From Desulfotignum sp. (GTDB lineage Bacteria; Desulfobacterota; Desulfobacteria; Desulfobacterales; Desulfobacteraceae): a stretch of 64,000 nucleotides of DNA. The notes under the pieces are model-generated. The model was not told the DNA's origin, searched no databases, and was given only the letters and a program-made list of their open reading frames with translations. Below are positions 34,960-43,622 of this stretch, in pieces; the first letter of the stretch is position 1; each line of letters begins with the position of its first letter. Location of the stretch: positions 124,001 to 188,000 of the forward strand of contig JAABSO010000001.1 in the NCBI GenBank assembly GCA_011390335.1. Reading direction: 5' to 3'. Made by a program: the position numbers and the translations under genes.

Positions 34960-35447
34960 TTCTGCGTACCTGTACCATGAAGGTGATCCGGGCTGTTTGA
35001 GACGGAGGTTGTCAAATCGGTGTCGGTGACGGCGGTAAACACCGGGATGTTGACGATCAGCCAGTTGTAGAAGGGATAGATCTGTGTCCATGCATCTGCA
35101 GACAGTTCTTTTTGCAGCAGGTCCATCCAGATGTTGAGATTGGCAGCCCAATAGGTGGTTTGAAACCCGTGGGACCGGTAGACCCTAAATACCCAGAGCA
35201 CGGTTTCCACAAACACAGCAGGTCGGTAATCAGAAAACAAAGATAACATGAACCGGGGAAAATTGCGGTTGTTATCTTCAGCCATTTGTTCATTGCCCTT
35301 GCCCACCAGTTTTTCAAGGTCCGGCCGCGCCATGAGCAGCCGGTTGCCTTCGGCGGCGATCTGTTCCCATTTAACTTCAAATTCCCGGATGGCTGTTTCT
35401 ACCGGTGGGTCAAGTTTCTGGGCAGTGGTTAAAAGGGCGTCTTTCAT
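34956..35447 (-). CDS. Small all-helical protein of unknown function, first gene of the B12-sensor operon
   Basis: A 163-residue soluble protein, predicted mostly helical and rich in aromatic residues: FMLSLFSDYRPAVF, VLWVFRVYRSHGFQ, YWAANLNIWMDLL and IYPFYNWLIVNIP. I do not recognise it with confidence. The helix pattern and length recall the non-heme globin-like sensor domains found at the N-terminus of RsbR-type stressosome proteins, but this is only an impression. AGGAG lies six bases before the start, and its stop overlaps the start of the cobalamin protein gene, so it probably works with that protein. The 246 bases upstream, up to the divergent crotonase gene, show no clear promoter. 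Confidence 0.7.
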   Translation of the reverse strand: MKDALLTTAQKLDPPVETAIREFEVKWEQIAAEGNRLLMARPDLEKLVGKGNEQMAEDNNRNFPRFMLSLFSDYRPAVFVETVLWVFRVYRSHGFQTTYWAANLNIWMDLLQKELSADAWTQIYPFYNWLIVNIPVFTAVTDTDLTTSVSNSPDHLHGTGTQK

Positions 35448-35693
35448 GGTTGACTCCTTTTATACGATGGGTTAGAGGTCTTTCAGTAATGGATATCTCC
35501 ATGTACCGCTTTTTTGCCGCAAATGCAATACCCAAACAGATATTCATACCGGAGGACGGGTGGTCTCCATGTCATGCCAAAATCTGGAAATACGGTCAGT
35601 TTGTATTGATACCCCATTGTGTCCGGCGCATGAAGATGGTATGTATTCAAAGGGAAACCGAACCCCGTGTTTATTTCAAGGAGCCGGAAGACA

Positions 35694-36515
35694 ATGCAAA
35701 AAAATCCCCTGACAGCAGAAGACAGAACTCAAGACAGCAAACTGATAGTGGACACCCGGGACCATGTGCTGTGCATGGGACTGAACAGGACCGAAAAGCG
35801 CAATGCCTTTGACCTGGATCTGTACCGGCAGCTGAGCCTTGCCTATGGCGAGCTGCACCGCAATCCGAACCTGAGATGCGGTATCCTGTATGCCAAAGGA
35901 GACCATTTTACCGCCGGCCTGGACCTGCCGGAATGGGCGGAATGCTTTTCAAAAGGGCAGTTTCCTGAACTGCCTGAATCGGGGATGGATCCTCTGGGAC
36001 TGGATCCGGACAGACAGGTGGGCAAACCCGTTGTCATGGCGGTCCAGGGAATCTGCCTGACCATCGGTCTGGAGCTGCTGCTGGCATGTGATATCCGGGT
36101 GGCGGCAGATACTGTCCGGTTCGGCCAGATCGAGATCAAACGGGGCATCTACCCGGTGGGAGGTGCCACGGTCCGTCTTTTCCAGGAAGTGGGCTGGGGA
36201 AATGCCATGCGGTATCTGTTGACCGGAGATGAGATCACGGCAAAAGAAGCGTTCCGCTTAGGTCTGGTTCAAGAAGTGACCCCGGCGGAATCCTGCCTGG
36301 ACACGGCCTTTGCCATTGCCCGGACCATTTCAAAGCAGGCGCCCTTGGGCGTTGCCGCTTCCCTGCGGTCCAGCCGCCTGGCCCGGTCCCAAGGGGACCA
36401 GGCCGCCATTGACCGCCTTTTGCCGGATCTGATGCCCCTGATGAAAACCCGGGATGTCCAGGAGGGCCTGACCTCTTTTTTGGAAAGGCGTGAGGCCAGG
36501 TTCAAAGGGGTATAA
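35694..36515 (+). CDS. Crotonase/enoyl-CoA hydratase family protein
   Basis: A 273-residue crotonase-fold protein. The oxyanion-hole segments are GDHFTAGLDLPEW and VQGICLTIGLELLLACDIRVA. The region equivalent to the second hydratase glutamate reads FGQIEIKRGIYPVGGA, with E in QIEIKRG and proline/glycine after it, so hydratase or isomerase chemistry is possible. The 24-residue polar N-terminal extension is unusual. AAGGAG lies about ten bases before ATG 35694. It stands alone between the divergent B12-sensor operon and a convergent FAD oxidoreductase gene. Confidence 0.8.
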   Translation: MQKNPLTAEDRTQDSKLIVDTRDHVLCMGLNRTEKRNAFDLDLYRQLSLAYGELHRNPNLRCGILYAKGDHFTAGLDLPEWAECFSKGQFPELPESGMDPLGLDPDRQVGKPVVMAVQGICLTIGLELLLACDIRVAADTVRFGQIEIKRGIYPVGGATVRLFQEVGWGNAMRYLLTGDEITAKEAFRLGLVQEVTPAESCLDTAFAIARTISKQAPLGVAASLRSSRLARSQGDQAAIDRLLPDLMPLMKTRDVQEGLTSFLERREARFKGV

Positions 36516-36589
36516 GGGAGCTGGTGATCACCCTGTCATCATATTGCCTATTCCGGTCTGCTTTGCTGAAGACCAGGGATATCCTCAAT

Positions 36590-37939
36590 TTATTGGATTC
36601 TTACGCCCTGGCGTTTCAGGGCGGACTGGACCTTTTTGATATCCACCTTTCGGCAGGTGGTGCCGGTTTTGACGGCCACGGCCGCAGCCGTGCCGGCGCC
36701 CTGCCCGGTGACGGTGCAGCACATCATCTGGCGCAGGGCCGCATGGGAGATCCTGTCCCCGGACACACACCGGCCCGCCACCAGCAGATTTTCCACGGAA
36801 CAGGGCAGCATGATGCCGTAGGGCACCTGGAAACACCTGCCTGTGGTGGGGATGATCACCACGCCGTAGGCATCCAGGAACTCCGGGAAAATGCCGATGC
36901 TGTCTTCAAACCGGGCCTGGTTCTGCACCTGTTCCCCGGTCATGGTGTGACGGCCTGTGATTTTACGGGACTCCCGCACCCCTAAAGAAGAACCGAATGT
37001 GCGCAGCCGGGCGTTTTCAAACCCTGGGGTGTATTTGCGCAGGGCCGCAATGGCGGCCATGGCCTGTTTTCTGCCTTCCATCTCCCCATGTGTAAGGTCC
37101 ATGATTTTTGTGGGGTCCAGACCCAGCAGATAGGTCATGTTCATATAGGTGGCCTCGCCCGTGTCCGTGAGGCTGCTCCAGAATCCGGCCGTCAAGACCT
37201 CTGCCGGGATTTCTCCGGCTGCACGGGCCCTGTCAAAGGGTTCAGCCAGGTAGGGGCTGAACAGGCTGTCCTCTTTTCCTGCGGTTTCTCCGGCCCACTG
37301 GCCCAGGGTCCCGGGGTGTTGCTGCACATAGGTAAGGAAACGACAGCGGTCCACCCCGCTGCACCCAAAAGAGACCGACACCCCCTCCAGCTGCTCCCTT
37401 GGGGGATGGGTGCAGGGAACCCCGGCCCGGAAGGCGATGTCTGCATCACCGGTGCAGTCGATCACGGTTTTTGCCAGTATGGCCTGGCGTCCCTGCTTGC
37501 TTTCCGTCACCACCCCGGTGACGGTATTTCCCGACAGAAGCGGGGCCACCCCCAGGCAGTGCAGAAAAGGGGTAATGCCGGCCTGCTGCACCATCTGATC
37601 AGCCACGCACTTAAAGGTGTCCGCCTCCAGAACCTGGGAAATGGATTGGGGCTCTTTGCGCGGGCCACTGAACTTTCTGGCTTTTGCTTCAAATTCCAGC
37701 CCGATGCCGGGGGATTCCACCGTGCCTTCATGCCGGTACCAGCCGATGGATTCCACCATGGCCTGGGTGATGTTGCCGCCAAAGCAGCCGTACCGTTCCA
37801 CCAGCAGGGTGTCCACCCCTTCCCTGGCAGCTGAGATGGCCGCAGCCAGGCCGGACGGGCCTCCACCCACCACCACCACGTCTGTTTCGGTCAATACAGG
37901 AGTTTTCCGGGCCGGTTCATGGATGAATGCAGGGTTCAT
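36590..37939 (-). CDS. FAD-dependent oxidoreductase (PF12831-type)
   Basis: A 449-residue flavoprotein. The FAD-binding dinucleotide fold is at the N-terminus, VVVVGGGPSGLAAAIS (about residues 22-37), followed by LLVERYGCFGGNIT. Later blocks KTVIDCTGDADIAF and the C-terminal VENLLVAGRCVSGDRISHAALRQ (read in pieces) are typical of the FAD_oxidored family related to HdrA and succinate dehydrogenase-like flavoproteins. There is no iron-sulfur motif. Its substrate is unknown. It converges on the crotonase gene with a 74-base gap. Confidence 0.82.
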   Translation of the reverse strand: MNPAFIHEPARKTPVLTETDVVVVGGGPSGLAAAISAAREGVDTLLVERYGCFGGNITQAMVESIGWYRHEGTVESPGIGLEFEAKARKFSGPRKEPQSISQVLEADTFKCVADQMVQQAGITPFLHCLGVAPLLSGNTVTGVVTESKQGRQAILAKTVIDCTGDADIAFRAGVPCTHPPREQLEGVSVSFGCSGVDRCRFLTYVQQHPGTLGQWAGETAGKEDSLFSPYLAEPFDRARAAGEIPAEVLTAGFWSSLTDTGEATYMNMTYLLGLDPTKIMDLTHGEMEGRKQAMAAIAALRKYTPGFENARLRTFGSSLGVRESRKITGRHTMTGEQVQNQARFEDSIGIFPEFLDAYGVVIIPTTGRCFQVPYGIMLPCSVENLLVAGRCVSGDRISHAALRQMMCCTVTGQGAGTAAAVAVKTGTTCRKVDIKKVQSALKRQGVRIQ

Positions 37940-37947
37940 GCGGTCAT

Positions 37948-37977
37948 ATTCTTATAACTTATGTGATCTGTGTCAAT
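37948..37977 (-). promoter_or_regulatory. Promoter with Crp/Fnr-like dyad for the FAD oxidoreductase gene
   Basis: On the minus strand TTGACA (37976-37971), 17 bases and AAGAAT (37953-37948). On the plus strand the same area reads TGTGA-N6-TCAAT (37962-37977), close to the TGTGA-N6-TCACA site of Crp/Fnr-type regulators and overlapping the -35. Eight of the ten half-site bases match. Suggestive only. Confidence 0.35.
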
Positions 37978-38119
37978 AGAAATGTTCATCAAAAAAAACA
38001 CTTCAACGCAACAATCGCATAAAAATGCCAAAAGTGATATACAGCTAAACCAGCACCGTTGAATAATTAAGATACCAATGATTTACCATACCTGAAAATA
38101 CTGATACTGGAGCTCTATC

Positions 38120-38515
38120 ATGACCTTTACCATAAACGGAAAACAGGTTCTTGCGGCATTGGACCGTTACCTGGAAGAAAGCCGGCAGGCAAAAAAACCG
38201 GTCATCCATCAGGAAACCATAGAGACGATTCACGAACAGCTGGACCTGGCCGCAATCTTCTTGACACCAAACAACGTCTTACCTTTGACCATGGGGCAGG
38301 GGTGTTGACCCATGGCGGCTCTCTGGCCAACATGACCGCCCTGATGGCCGCCAGAAACCACCTGGATCCGGCAGGCGGCAGAAACGGGGTGACCTGTGAG
38401 AAAACAACCTGTTGGATCTGTTGCGGCATAATCACTTCAATATTTGCTATAGTAGCGTGCGCTTCTATGGGGAGCCTCTGGTGGTGTCCTTTGAACGGAC
38501 CGTCAGAGCCTTAAG
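38120..38515 (+). pseudogene. Broken PLP-dependent decarboxylase gene (diaminobutyrate/aromatic amino acid decarboxylase family)
   Basis: A reading frame opens at ATG 38120 (ALDRYLEESRQAKKPVIHQ) and runs to a stop at 38308. Near 38250 the coding sense moves to another frame, which reads LDTKQRLTFDHGAGVLTHGGSLANMTALMAARNHL in pieces. The HGGSLANMTALMAARN block is the PLP phosphate-binding region of group II decarboxylases. After about 38400 the family match ends, and the catalytic lysine region and the whole C-terminal half are missing, so at least one frameshift and a large deletion have occurred. A third short open segment (FNICYSSVRFYGEPLVVSF) is not assigned. Confidence 0.65.
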
Positions 38516-38584
38516 GGGGCCTGGTATAATATGTCGGGAAAACCTGGCATGCTTATGGCATATATCCAGATGTTCAAATATTTT

Positions 38585-38613
38585 TTGACGGCCCGGCTGT
38601 GTTTATGTATACT
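38585..38613 (+). promoter_or_regulatory. Strong sigma70-type promoter for the HflC-like / AAA-Lon unit
   Basis: TTGACG (38585-38590), 17 bases, TATACT (38608-38613); both elements match five of six bases. A further TATAAT lies at 38615-38620 and another at 38635-38640. This predicts a leader of about 110 bases before the HflC-like ATG at 38730. The surrounding gap (38516-38729) holds no gene. Confidence 0.55.
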
Positions 38614-38729
38614 ATATAATATTTTGCGCTCCCGTTATAATATGTGAATTTTCTTCCAGCACCTGTGCAGCATGTATCCCGATCAGAGGTTTTTCAATAC
38701 CGGTTAATTTTCAAGGGAAAGGATCAGGT

Positions 38730-39689
38730 ATGAAGGATCAGTCTTCTGAGGTTATTCTCCAGAGGTCCCGCGTCTTCAGCGCGGTCAGAAAAATCGCCTT
38801 TGTTTTGTTTGCCCTGTTTTTGTGCTATTCTCTGGCTGCCATTGTCTATTCCACCCAGGTCATCTACAAGGTCAAGCTCAACCATGCCGTGATCCTGGAA
38901 AAATTCGGGGGCAAAAGACAGGCAGTCACAGATGTGGGATGGCATTTCCGGCTGCCGTTTTTTACCCGCCTGGAATCACAGGTCACACTGATGAACCAGA
39001 ACATGTATCTGGGGGGATCATCCGCGCCCATCAAGATCATCTCCCAGGAAAACGTGGCCCTGTGGACATCTGCTCTGATGACCTTTAAAATAAGAGATTT
39101 AAAGGTGTGGGGCATTGACAACCTGGCTCCTGAAATCCTTCTCCAGGGGGATTTTGACGGCATTGCCAAAGACATACTCCAGGGAGAACAGGTTAACAAG
39201 CTCATCAGTGACAGAGAAACCATCAAAGAAGCCATATTTCAGGCATTGAAAGACAGGCCCATCAACCAGAACGGCCCCACCCTGGAGGAAAAATACGGTA
39301 TTACCGTTATCAGTTTTGTGCTCAACGAGACCCGGTTCGGAGACAAACTGGTGGAAGCCACTGAAGAGAAAAAGCGGCGCCAGCTCATCGCAGAAGCGGA
39401 AAACTATGCCGCAGACCAGGAAGCCCAGCGCATCAAAAAACTGTACAAGGCATACCTTGAAGGAATCCAGGCCTTGCACCTGGCCCTGGGCAATCCACAG
39501 AACCGGGCGGTGAGCCCGTCTCTCCTTGAATTTTTGTCCCAGCAGAAATGGGCGGATGCCTATGAAAAAAATCAGACAGACCAGAAAACCTTTGTGCTCC
39601 ATGGCAAAGGCGTGGTACCGGCATTGACCCTGCCGGAAACTGCACCTGACAGACCTGATTCCAGCGCATCCCTTCAGACAACACCCTAA
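38730..39689 (+). CDS. SPFH/band 7 membrane protein (HflC-like)
   Basis: A 319-residue membrane protein. One N-terminal transmembrane helix (about residues 19-42) is followed by an SPFH domain (HAVILEKFGGKRQAVTDVGWHFRLP) and a long charged coil (VEATEEKKRRQLIAEAENYAADQEAQRIKKL). The layout matches HflC, which with HflK forms a cage around the FtsH protease. There is no HflK-like partner gene. Instead the next gene, 30 bases on, encodes a large AAA-Lon fusion, so this protein may scaffold that protease (inference). AGGATCAGG precedes the ATG. Confidence 0.82.
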   Translation: MKDQSSEVILQRSRVFSAVRKIAFVLFALFLCYSLAAIVYSTQVIYKVKLNHAVILEKFGGKRQAVTDVGWHFRLPFFTRLESQVTLMNQNMYLGGSSAPIKIISQENVALWTSALMTFKIRDLKVWGIDNLAPEILLQGDFDGIAKDILQGEQVNKLISDRETIKEAIFQALKDRPINQNGPTLEEKYGITVISFVLNETRFGDKLVEATEEKKRRQLIAEAENYAADQEAQRIKKLYKAYLEGIQALHLALGNPQNRAVSPSLLEFLSQQKWADAYEKNQTDQKTFVLHGKGVVPALTLPETAPDRPDSSASLQTTP

Positions 39690-39719
39690 GTTTTTACAGG
39701 CTTTTTAGGGGAAAAACAG

Positions 39720-42700
39720 ATGGCGAAACGCATCACCAAAGAAAAAACCTATATCACCCTGCCTGAAGAGAATATCCAGCAGATCGAATCCCTGGTGGCC
39801 ACCTGGACCTATGACACAAAGGTGTTTGTCCGGTCCCGTCTCAACCAGTATAAGCCGCCACATCCATTGGTCAGTTCCGCCAAGAATTATTTTTATTTTA
39901 TGTTTTTCATGCGGCGGAAAAGAAAAACCATGGCTGTGCTCAACAACCCCAAAGTACTGACAGACTGGAAAAAACGGTTTTTATATTCCGGTGAAACCAA
40001 TCCAGGCGCCTCCTGGAACCGGATCATTGAAAAAGAGTTGACAAAGGCCCAATACCACTATTTGATCGCTGTTCTGGACAGGGAACTCACCGATCTCCAC
40101 GTACCTGTGGAACTGGAAAAAACCTTTGAAAAGATTTACCGGGTCCATATCCGCAAAGAATATATTGAAGATACAGACATCCCCAAGGCCCCCATCGTGC
40201 TCATAGAAGGCACATCCGGCAGCGGTAAAAGCGCCACGGTCAGAGAGGCCCTTGAAAAAGTGATATTCCGAAACCAGGTTATCCCCACAGTGGACTGGAA
40301 ACAAAAAAAAAATGAAATCCTGGCCAGACACAGCCTGTTCACCAACCTGGAAGATGTGGACCCGGACTTTGCCGTAAAAATCGCAGCAAAGAAAAAACAG
40401 AACTTTTACCGCCGGCTGGCAGGTATTCCCTTTTTGCGCCGGATATTCAAAAAACGGATCATGGACAATCTCACCCGGTTTGAAGAGCGGGGCATTGAGG
40501 TGGATGCATCGGTCATCACCCCCAATGATTACCAGACCGCCTTGTCAGGGGAACCGGGAAATTACTTCAAACGGGCCATGGGAAATCCCAAAGTTACCTG
40601 CATCCGCCATATTGAAGAGGCCCACTCCGCATTCGGAAAATCTGAAACCGGTCCAGGATCAGGCGGTGGTGCTGAAAAACAGCAGCGGACCCTCATTGAT
40701 ACCTCCAATATCGTTCTTGACGAAATCATAGACGGCCGGCGGGACTGCTTTGTTATTGCAACAACAGACCAGACCCACCGGTTTGACTCCGCCATCTACC
40801 GGCGATTTGTGGAAAAAGGGGCCATCATTGACATCTCCAAATTCTGGATGAACCGGGAAAATCTGAAAAAAATCATCTTTCTGGAAATCAGGCGCCACCA
40901 GATACCCACCAGATACAGACCCGGTTCAGAAAAACTGGATACAGCTGCAGATAAAATCTATACCATTTTCAAGGAGCGCAGCCTGAAAATCAGCCCGGCC
41001 TATGTCAGAAAACTCATTGAATCCATCATCAATATCAGGGGGGATTTTCTCCTTGAATACTTGGACAACAGCATTTTGATCCGGTCCGCGTTTCAACTGG
41101 TGGCCAAAAACGTGTATGGGGAACTGTACAAAAAGGTGGTGGACCACATGGACAGAAATGTGCTTTGGGATGAATATGTGGGGGATATCAAGGACAAATT
41201 TTCTGAAATGGCCAACAACTGTTTCCAGTACGGGGTCAGTGAAGACAAGGGCGTGGTGCTCACAGGACCGCCGGGCAGCGGCAAAACGTTTCTGGTAAGA
41301 ACCTGGCTGTCCTCAAACACCCAGGTCCATGACATTGCCACCTCCCCGTCCGGCTTACAGGACCCCACCAGCCCGGTCCACGGCACTGTGGCCAATCTGG
41401 AAAAGGTGTATGATATCGCCAAAATGATTGCCCCCACCGTGATCTTCTTTGATGAAGGCGATGCCCTGGCCCCCAAACGCAGCAGTACCGGGGGGCAGCC
41501 TTCGGATGTGCTCACCAATAAATTTCTCAACATCATTGACGGCGAAGTGCCCCTGAACAAGGTTTTCACCGTGCTCACCACCAACCGGCTGGATATTCTG
41601 GATCCTGCTTTGATCCGTTCCAAACGCCTCAAAGCCCTTGAAATAACAGGGCATATGCGGCAAAAAGATATCTTTGACATCATCTCAAAGCAGTTTGAAA
41701 CCGTGCCCCACCGCAGGGAAGTGGATGTGGAAAAAATCATCGAGACGGCCCAGGGCATCTGCAACACCCCGGCGGATTACACCTCTTTTACTGAAAAAGC
41801 CATTGCTTTGTGCACCACGGAATTCAAAGTACTGCTCAAACTGCGGCAGCTCACCAAATCCACCAAAGGGGAAAAATATGAATTTGTCAAATTGAATTTC
41901 AAAACCGTCCTGGGTATTCTGGATACAGTCAAAGCCCCGCCCCTGCTCAAATCAAACATTAAAAACGATTTGAAAAACTTTGTGAGCCACTATGAACAGA
42001 TCCTAAAAAATGTGGGCCACATCACCAAAGAAACAGACTATCCTATGGTGGAGGCCCACCTGGAATCAGCCCGGCTGGAAATTTCCCAGAGTCCGGTGCG
42101 CAAAGGCTCTGTCCAGCTCAATGAATTTCTTGAAACCGAGCTGAGCAAAGAGCCCCAGGTGGGGTTCATCATCGGCGTGGGGGCCAATGACATGACCGGC
42201 ATGCTGCTGCCCATTGCCACCAGCCTGACCGGACGGGTGGAGCGATATCCCATCATCGTGACAGGTGCGGTATCTTCAACCGCTCCCAATGCGGCCCAGC
42301 TGGATATGGCCGTACAGATGACCCGCCAGTCCGCCCAGGAAGCTTTGACCATGGTGAAAAACTATATCCAGCAACTGTCTCCGGATATCAGCATTCCCTG
42401 GCTGTTCGGCGATTTTCTCAAGCAGTATTCCATCCACCACCAGCTTCTGTCCGCCTCATACAGCGTCGGCGGCCCCTCTGCCGGGTATGCCCTGGCATTG
42501 AATACCCTGTCCGCACTGCTGCAGATCCCTTTGTGCATCGATTTCGGCATCACCGGAGCCCCCTGGACCAAGGGGGTAAGAAAAGATGAGGTCGGGGGGT
42601 CCGTCATCATCGGCGGCCACAGGAAAAAAACCGAAAAAGTGCTTTTGTACCTGCGGCGCATGTATATGCCGCTGCAAAATTACAAGGACCTTGAACCTGA

Positions 42701-43043
42701 ATTTCTCATGGGGTACTGGCTCAGGCAGAAGGACATCATTGCCGTAACCCATTTTGCCGATCTCATGCCCGAGGTGCTGTTTCTCGACAAAGCTTACAAT
42801 GATATGAGAGAAGAGCTGATTGCCAGGCGCATCAAATACAAGTCCGAAAAATACTATGACACACTGAAAACGCCTTATTTAAAGGAAGAGATCATTCACA
42901 CAAAATTATTGATGCGCCAGCGGGCGGAATCGGAAATTCTGCGCAGGGTCAATGCCATCCGGCTGTATCTGGAAGACCCGGCCCGCAAAAAATATATCTC
43001 CCACGAAAAGATATTCAAAACCTATATGATAAAATCAGAATGA
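39720..43043 (+). CDS. Giant two-AAA ATPase fused to a Lon-type (S16) protease domain
   Basis: A 1107-residue protein. A first ATPase module has Walker A GTSGSGKS (K170) and a Walker B-like IRHIEEAHS. The second has a full FtsH/Cdc48-like set: GPPGSGKTF (K522), VIFFDEGDAL (D578-E579) and VLTTNRLDILDPALIRSKR. The C-terminal part resembles the Lon protease domain: the serine in GGPSAGYALAL (S920) and the lysine in IGGHRKK (K970), with a seven-residue insert between them relative to E. coli Lon. No Lon N-terminal domain or membrane helix is clear. It is probably an ATP-driven protease working with the SPFH protein encoded just upstream. AGGGG lies eight bases before the ATG. Confidence 0.78.
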   Translation: MAKRITKEKTYITLPEENIQQIESLVATWTYDTKVFVRSRLNQYKPPHPLVSSAKNYFYFMFFMRRKRKTMAVLNNPKVLTDWKKRFLYSGETNPGASWNRIIEKELTKAQYHYLIAVLDRELTDLHVPVELEKTFEKIYRVHIRKEYIEDTDIPKAPIVLIEGTSGSGKSATVREALEKVIFRNQVIPTVDWKQKKNEILARHSLFTNLEDVDPDFAVKIAAKKKQNFYRRLAGIPFLRRIFKKRIMDNLTRFEERGIEVDASVITPNDYQTALSGEPGNYFKRAMGNPKVTCIRHIEEAHSAFGKSETGPGSGGGAEKQQRTLIDTSNIVLDEIIDGRRDCFVIATTDQTHRFDSAIYRRFVEKGAIIDISKFWMNRENLKKIIFLEIRRHQIPTRYRPGSEKLDTAADKIYTIFKERSLKISPAYVRKLIESIINIRGDFLLEYLDNSILIRSAFQLVAKNVYGELYKKVVDHMDRNVLWDEYVGDIKDKFSEMANNCFQYGVSEDKGVVLTGPPGSGKTFLVRTWLSSNTQVHDIATSPSGLQDPTSPVHGTVANLEKVYDIAKMIAPTVIFFDEGDALAPKRSSTGGQPSDVLTNKFLNIIDGEVPLNKVFTVLTTNRLDILDPALIRSKRLKALEITGHMRQKDIFDIISKQFETVPHRREVDVEKIIETAQGICNTPADYTSFTEKAIALCTTEFKVLLKLRQLTKSTKGEKYEFVKLNFKTVLGILDTVKAPPLLKSNIKNDLKNFVSHYEQILKNVGHITKETDYPMVEAHLESARLEISQSPVRKGSVQLNEFLETELSKEPQVGFIIGVGANDMTGMLLPIATSLTGRVERYPIIVTGAVSSTAPNAAQLDMAVQMTRQSAQEALTMVKNYIQQLSPDISIPWLFGDFLKQYSIHHQLLSASYSVGGPSAGYALALNTLSALLQIPLCIDFGITGAPWTKGVRKDEVGGSVIIGGHRKKTEKVLLYLRRMYMPLQNYKDLEPEFLMGYWLRQKDIIAVTHFADLMPEVLFLDKAYNDMREELIARRIKYKSEKYYDTLKTPYLKEEIIHTKLLMRQRAESEILRRVNAIRLYLEDPARKKYISHEKIFKTYMIKSE

Positions 43044-43555
43044 TCCTTTCGCAGGGCCGCGGGTTTGCCGATGATTTCCGACCAGATAACAGCCTGGCGC
43101 AGGCTGGGGCGCCTGCCATAGGGGTGAATGGTGGGGGGAGGCACCTCCTCTTTTAAGGCTTTTTTTCCAGATGTCCGGATGTCATCAGGTTTTTTTTGGG
43201 ACCGGTCTTTTACTTTGGTGTCAACCGATGCCCGGGCCGGTTCCGCATCAGGGGGTGTCTCCTCCTCCAGGGTCAGCCCCTCATCGGCCAGTTCATCCCA
43301 GAAGGTTGCGTCAGATCCCTGTTTTTCTTTTTTCTGTTTTGCCTGTTCCTGTCTGGCCTGTTTTTCCAGTTCCTGTAAAGACTGCTGTATCTGATCTTTT
43401 ATCTTATGGAAAAAAGAGAAGACTGAAGGTTTGGCCTGCTGTTTTTCCTGTGCCTGTGTCTTTTTTTTCTTTGCCTGCTTCAGGTTTTTAGAAATGATGG
43501 TAATCAAAAGGAATAAAAAAACCAGACCAATATTTATCAGGGTTTCCAGTTCCAT
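43022..43555 (-). CDS. Small membrane-anchored coiled protein, unknown function
   Basis: A 177-residue protein with one N-terminal membrane helix (LINIGLVFLFLLITII), then a long lysine/glutamine-rich coil (residues about 25-85), an acidic middle and a conserved-looking C-terminal patch RRPSLRQAVIWSEIIGKPAAL. Similar tails occur on small proteins near SPFH/NfeD genes in related bacteria, by my recollection; no function is known. AAGGAG lies five bases before the start. It follows floA on the same strand, and its 3' end overlaps the 3' end of the AAA-Lon gene by 22 bases on the opposite strand. Confidence 0.65.
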   Translation of the reverse strand: MELETLINIGLVFLFLLITIISKNLKQAKKKKTQAQEKQQAKPSVFSFFHKIKDQIQQSLQELEKQARQEQAKQKKEKQGSDATFWDELADEGLTLEEETPPDAEPARASVDTKVKDRSQKKPDDIRTSGKKALKEEVPPPTIHPYGRRPSLRQAVIWSEIIGKPAALRKDHSDFII

Positions 43556-43571
43556 GGCACTCCTTGTGGGG

Positions 43572-43612
43572 CAGTGATTCCCAGAGAGATTACACCCCCT
43601 TGGGAATCACTG
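43572..43612 (-). repeat. 12-bp inverted repeat between floA and the small membrane protein gene
   Basis: CAGTGATTCCCA (43572-43583) is exactly complementary to TGGGAATCACTG (43601-43612), with a 17-base loop. It fills the gap between the floA stop and the ribosome site of the downstream gene. No T run follows, so it may be a processing or stabilising hairpin that sets the level of the last gene. Confidence 0.5.
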
Positions 43613-43622
43613 AAGTAATGAT

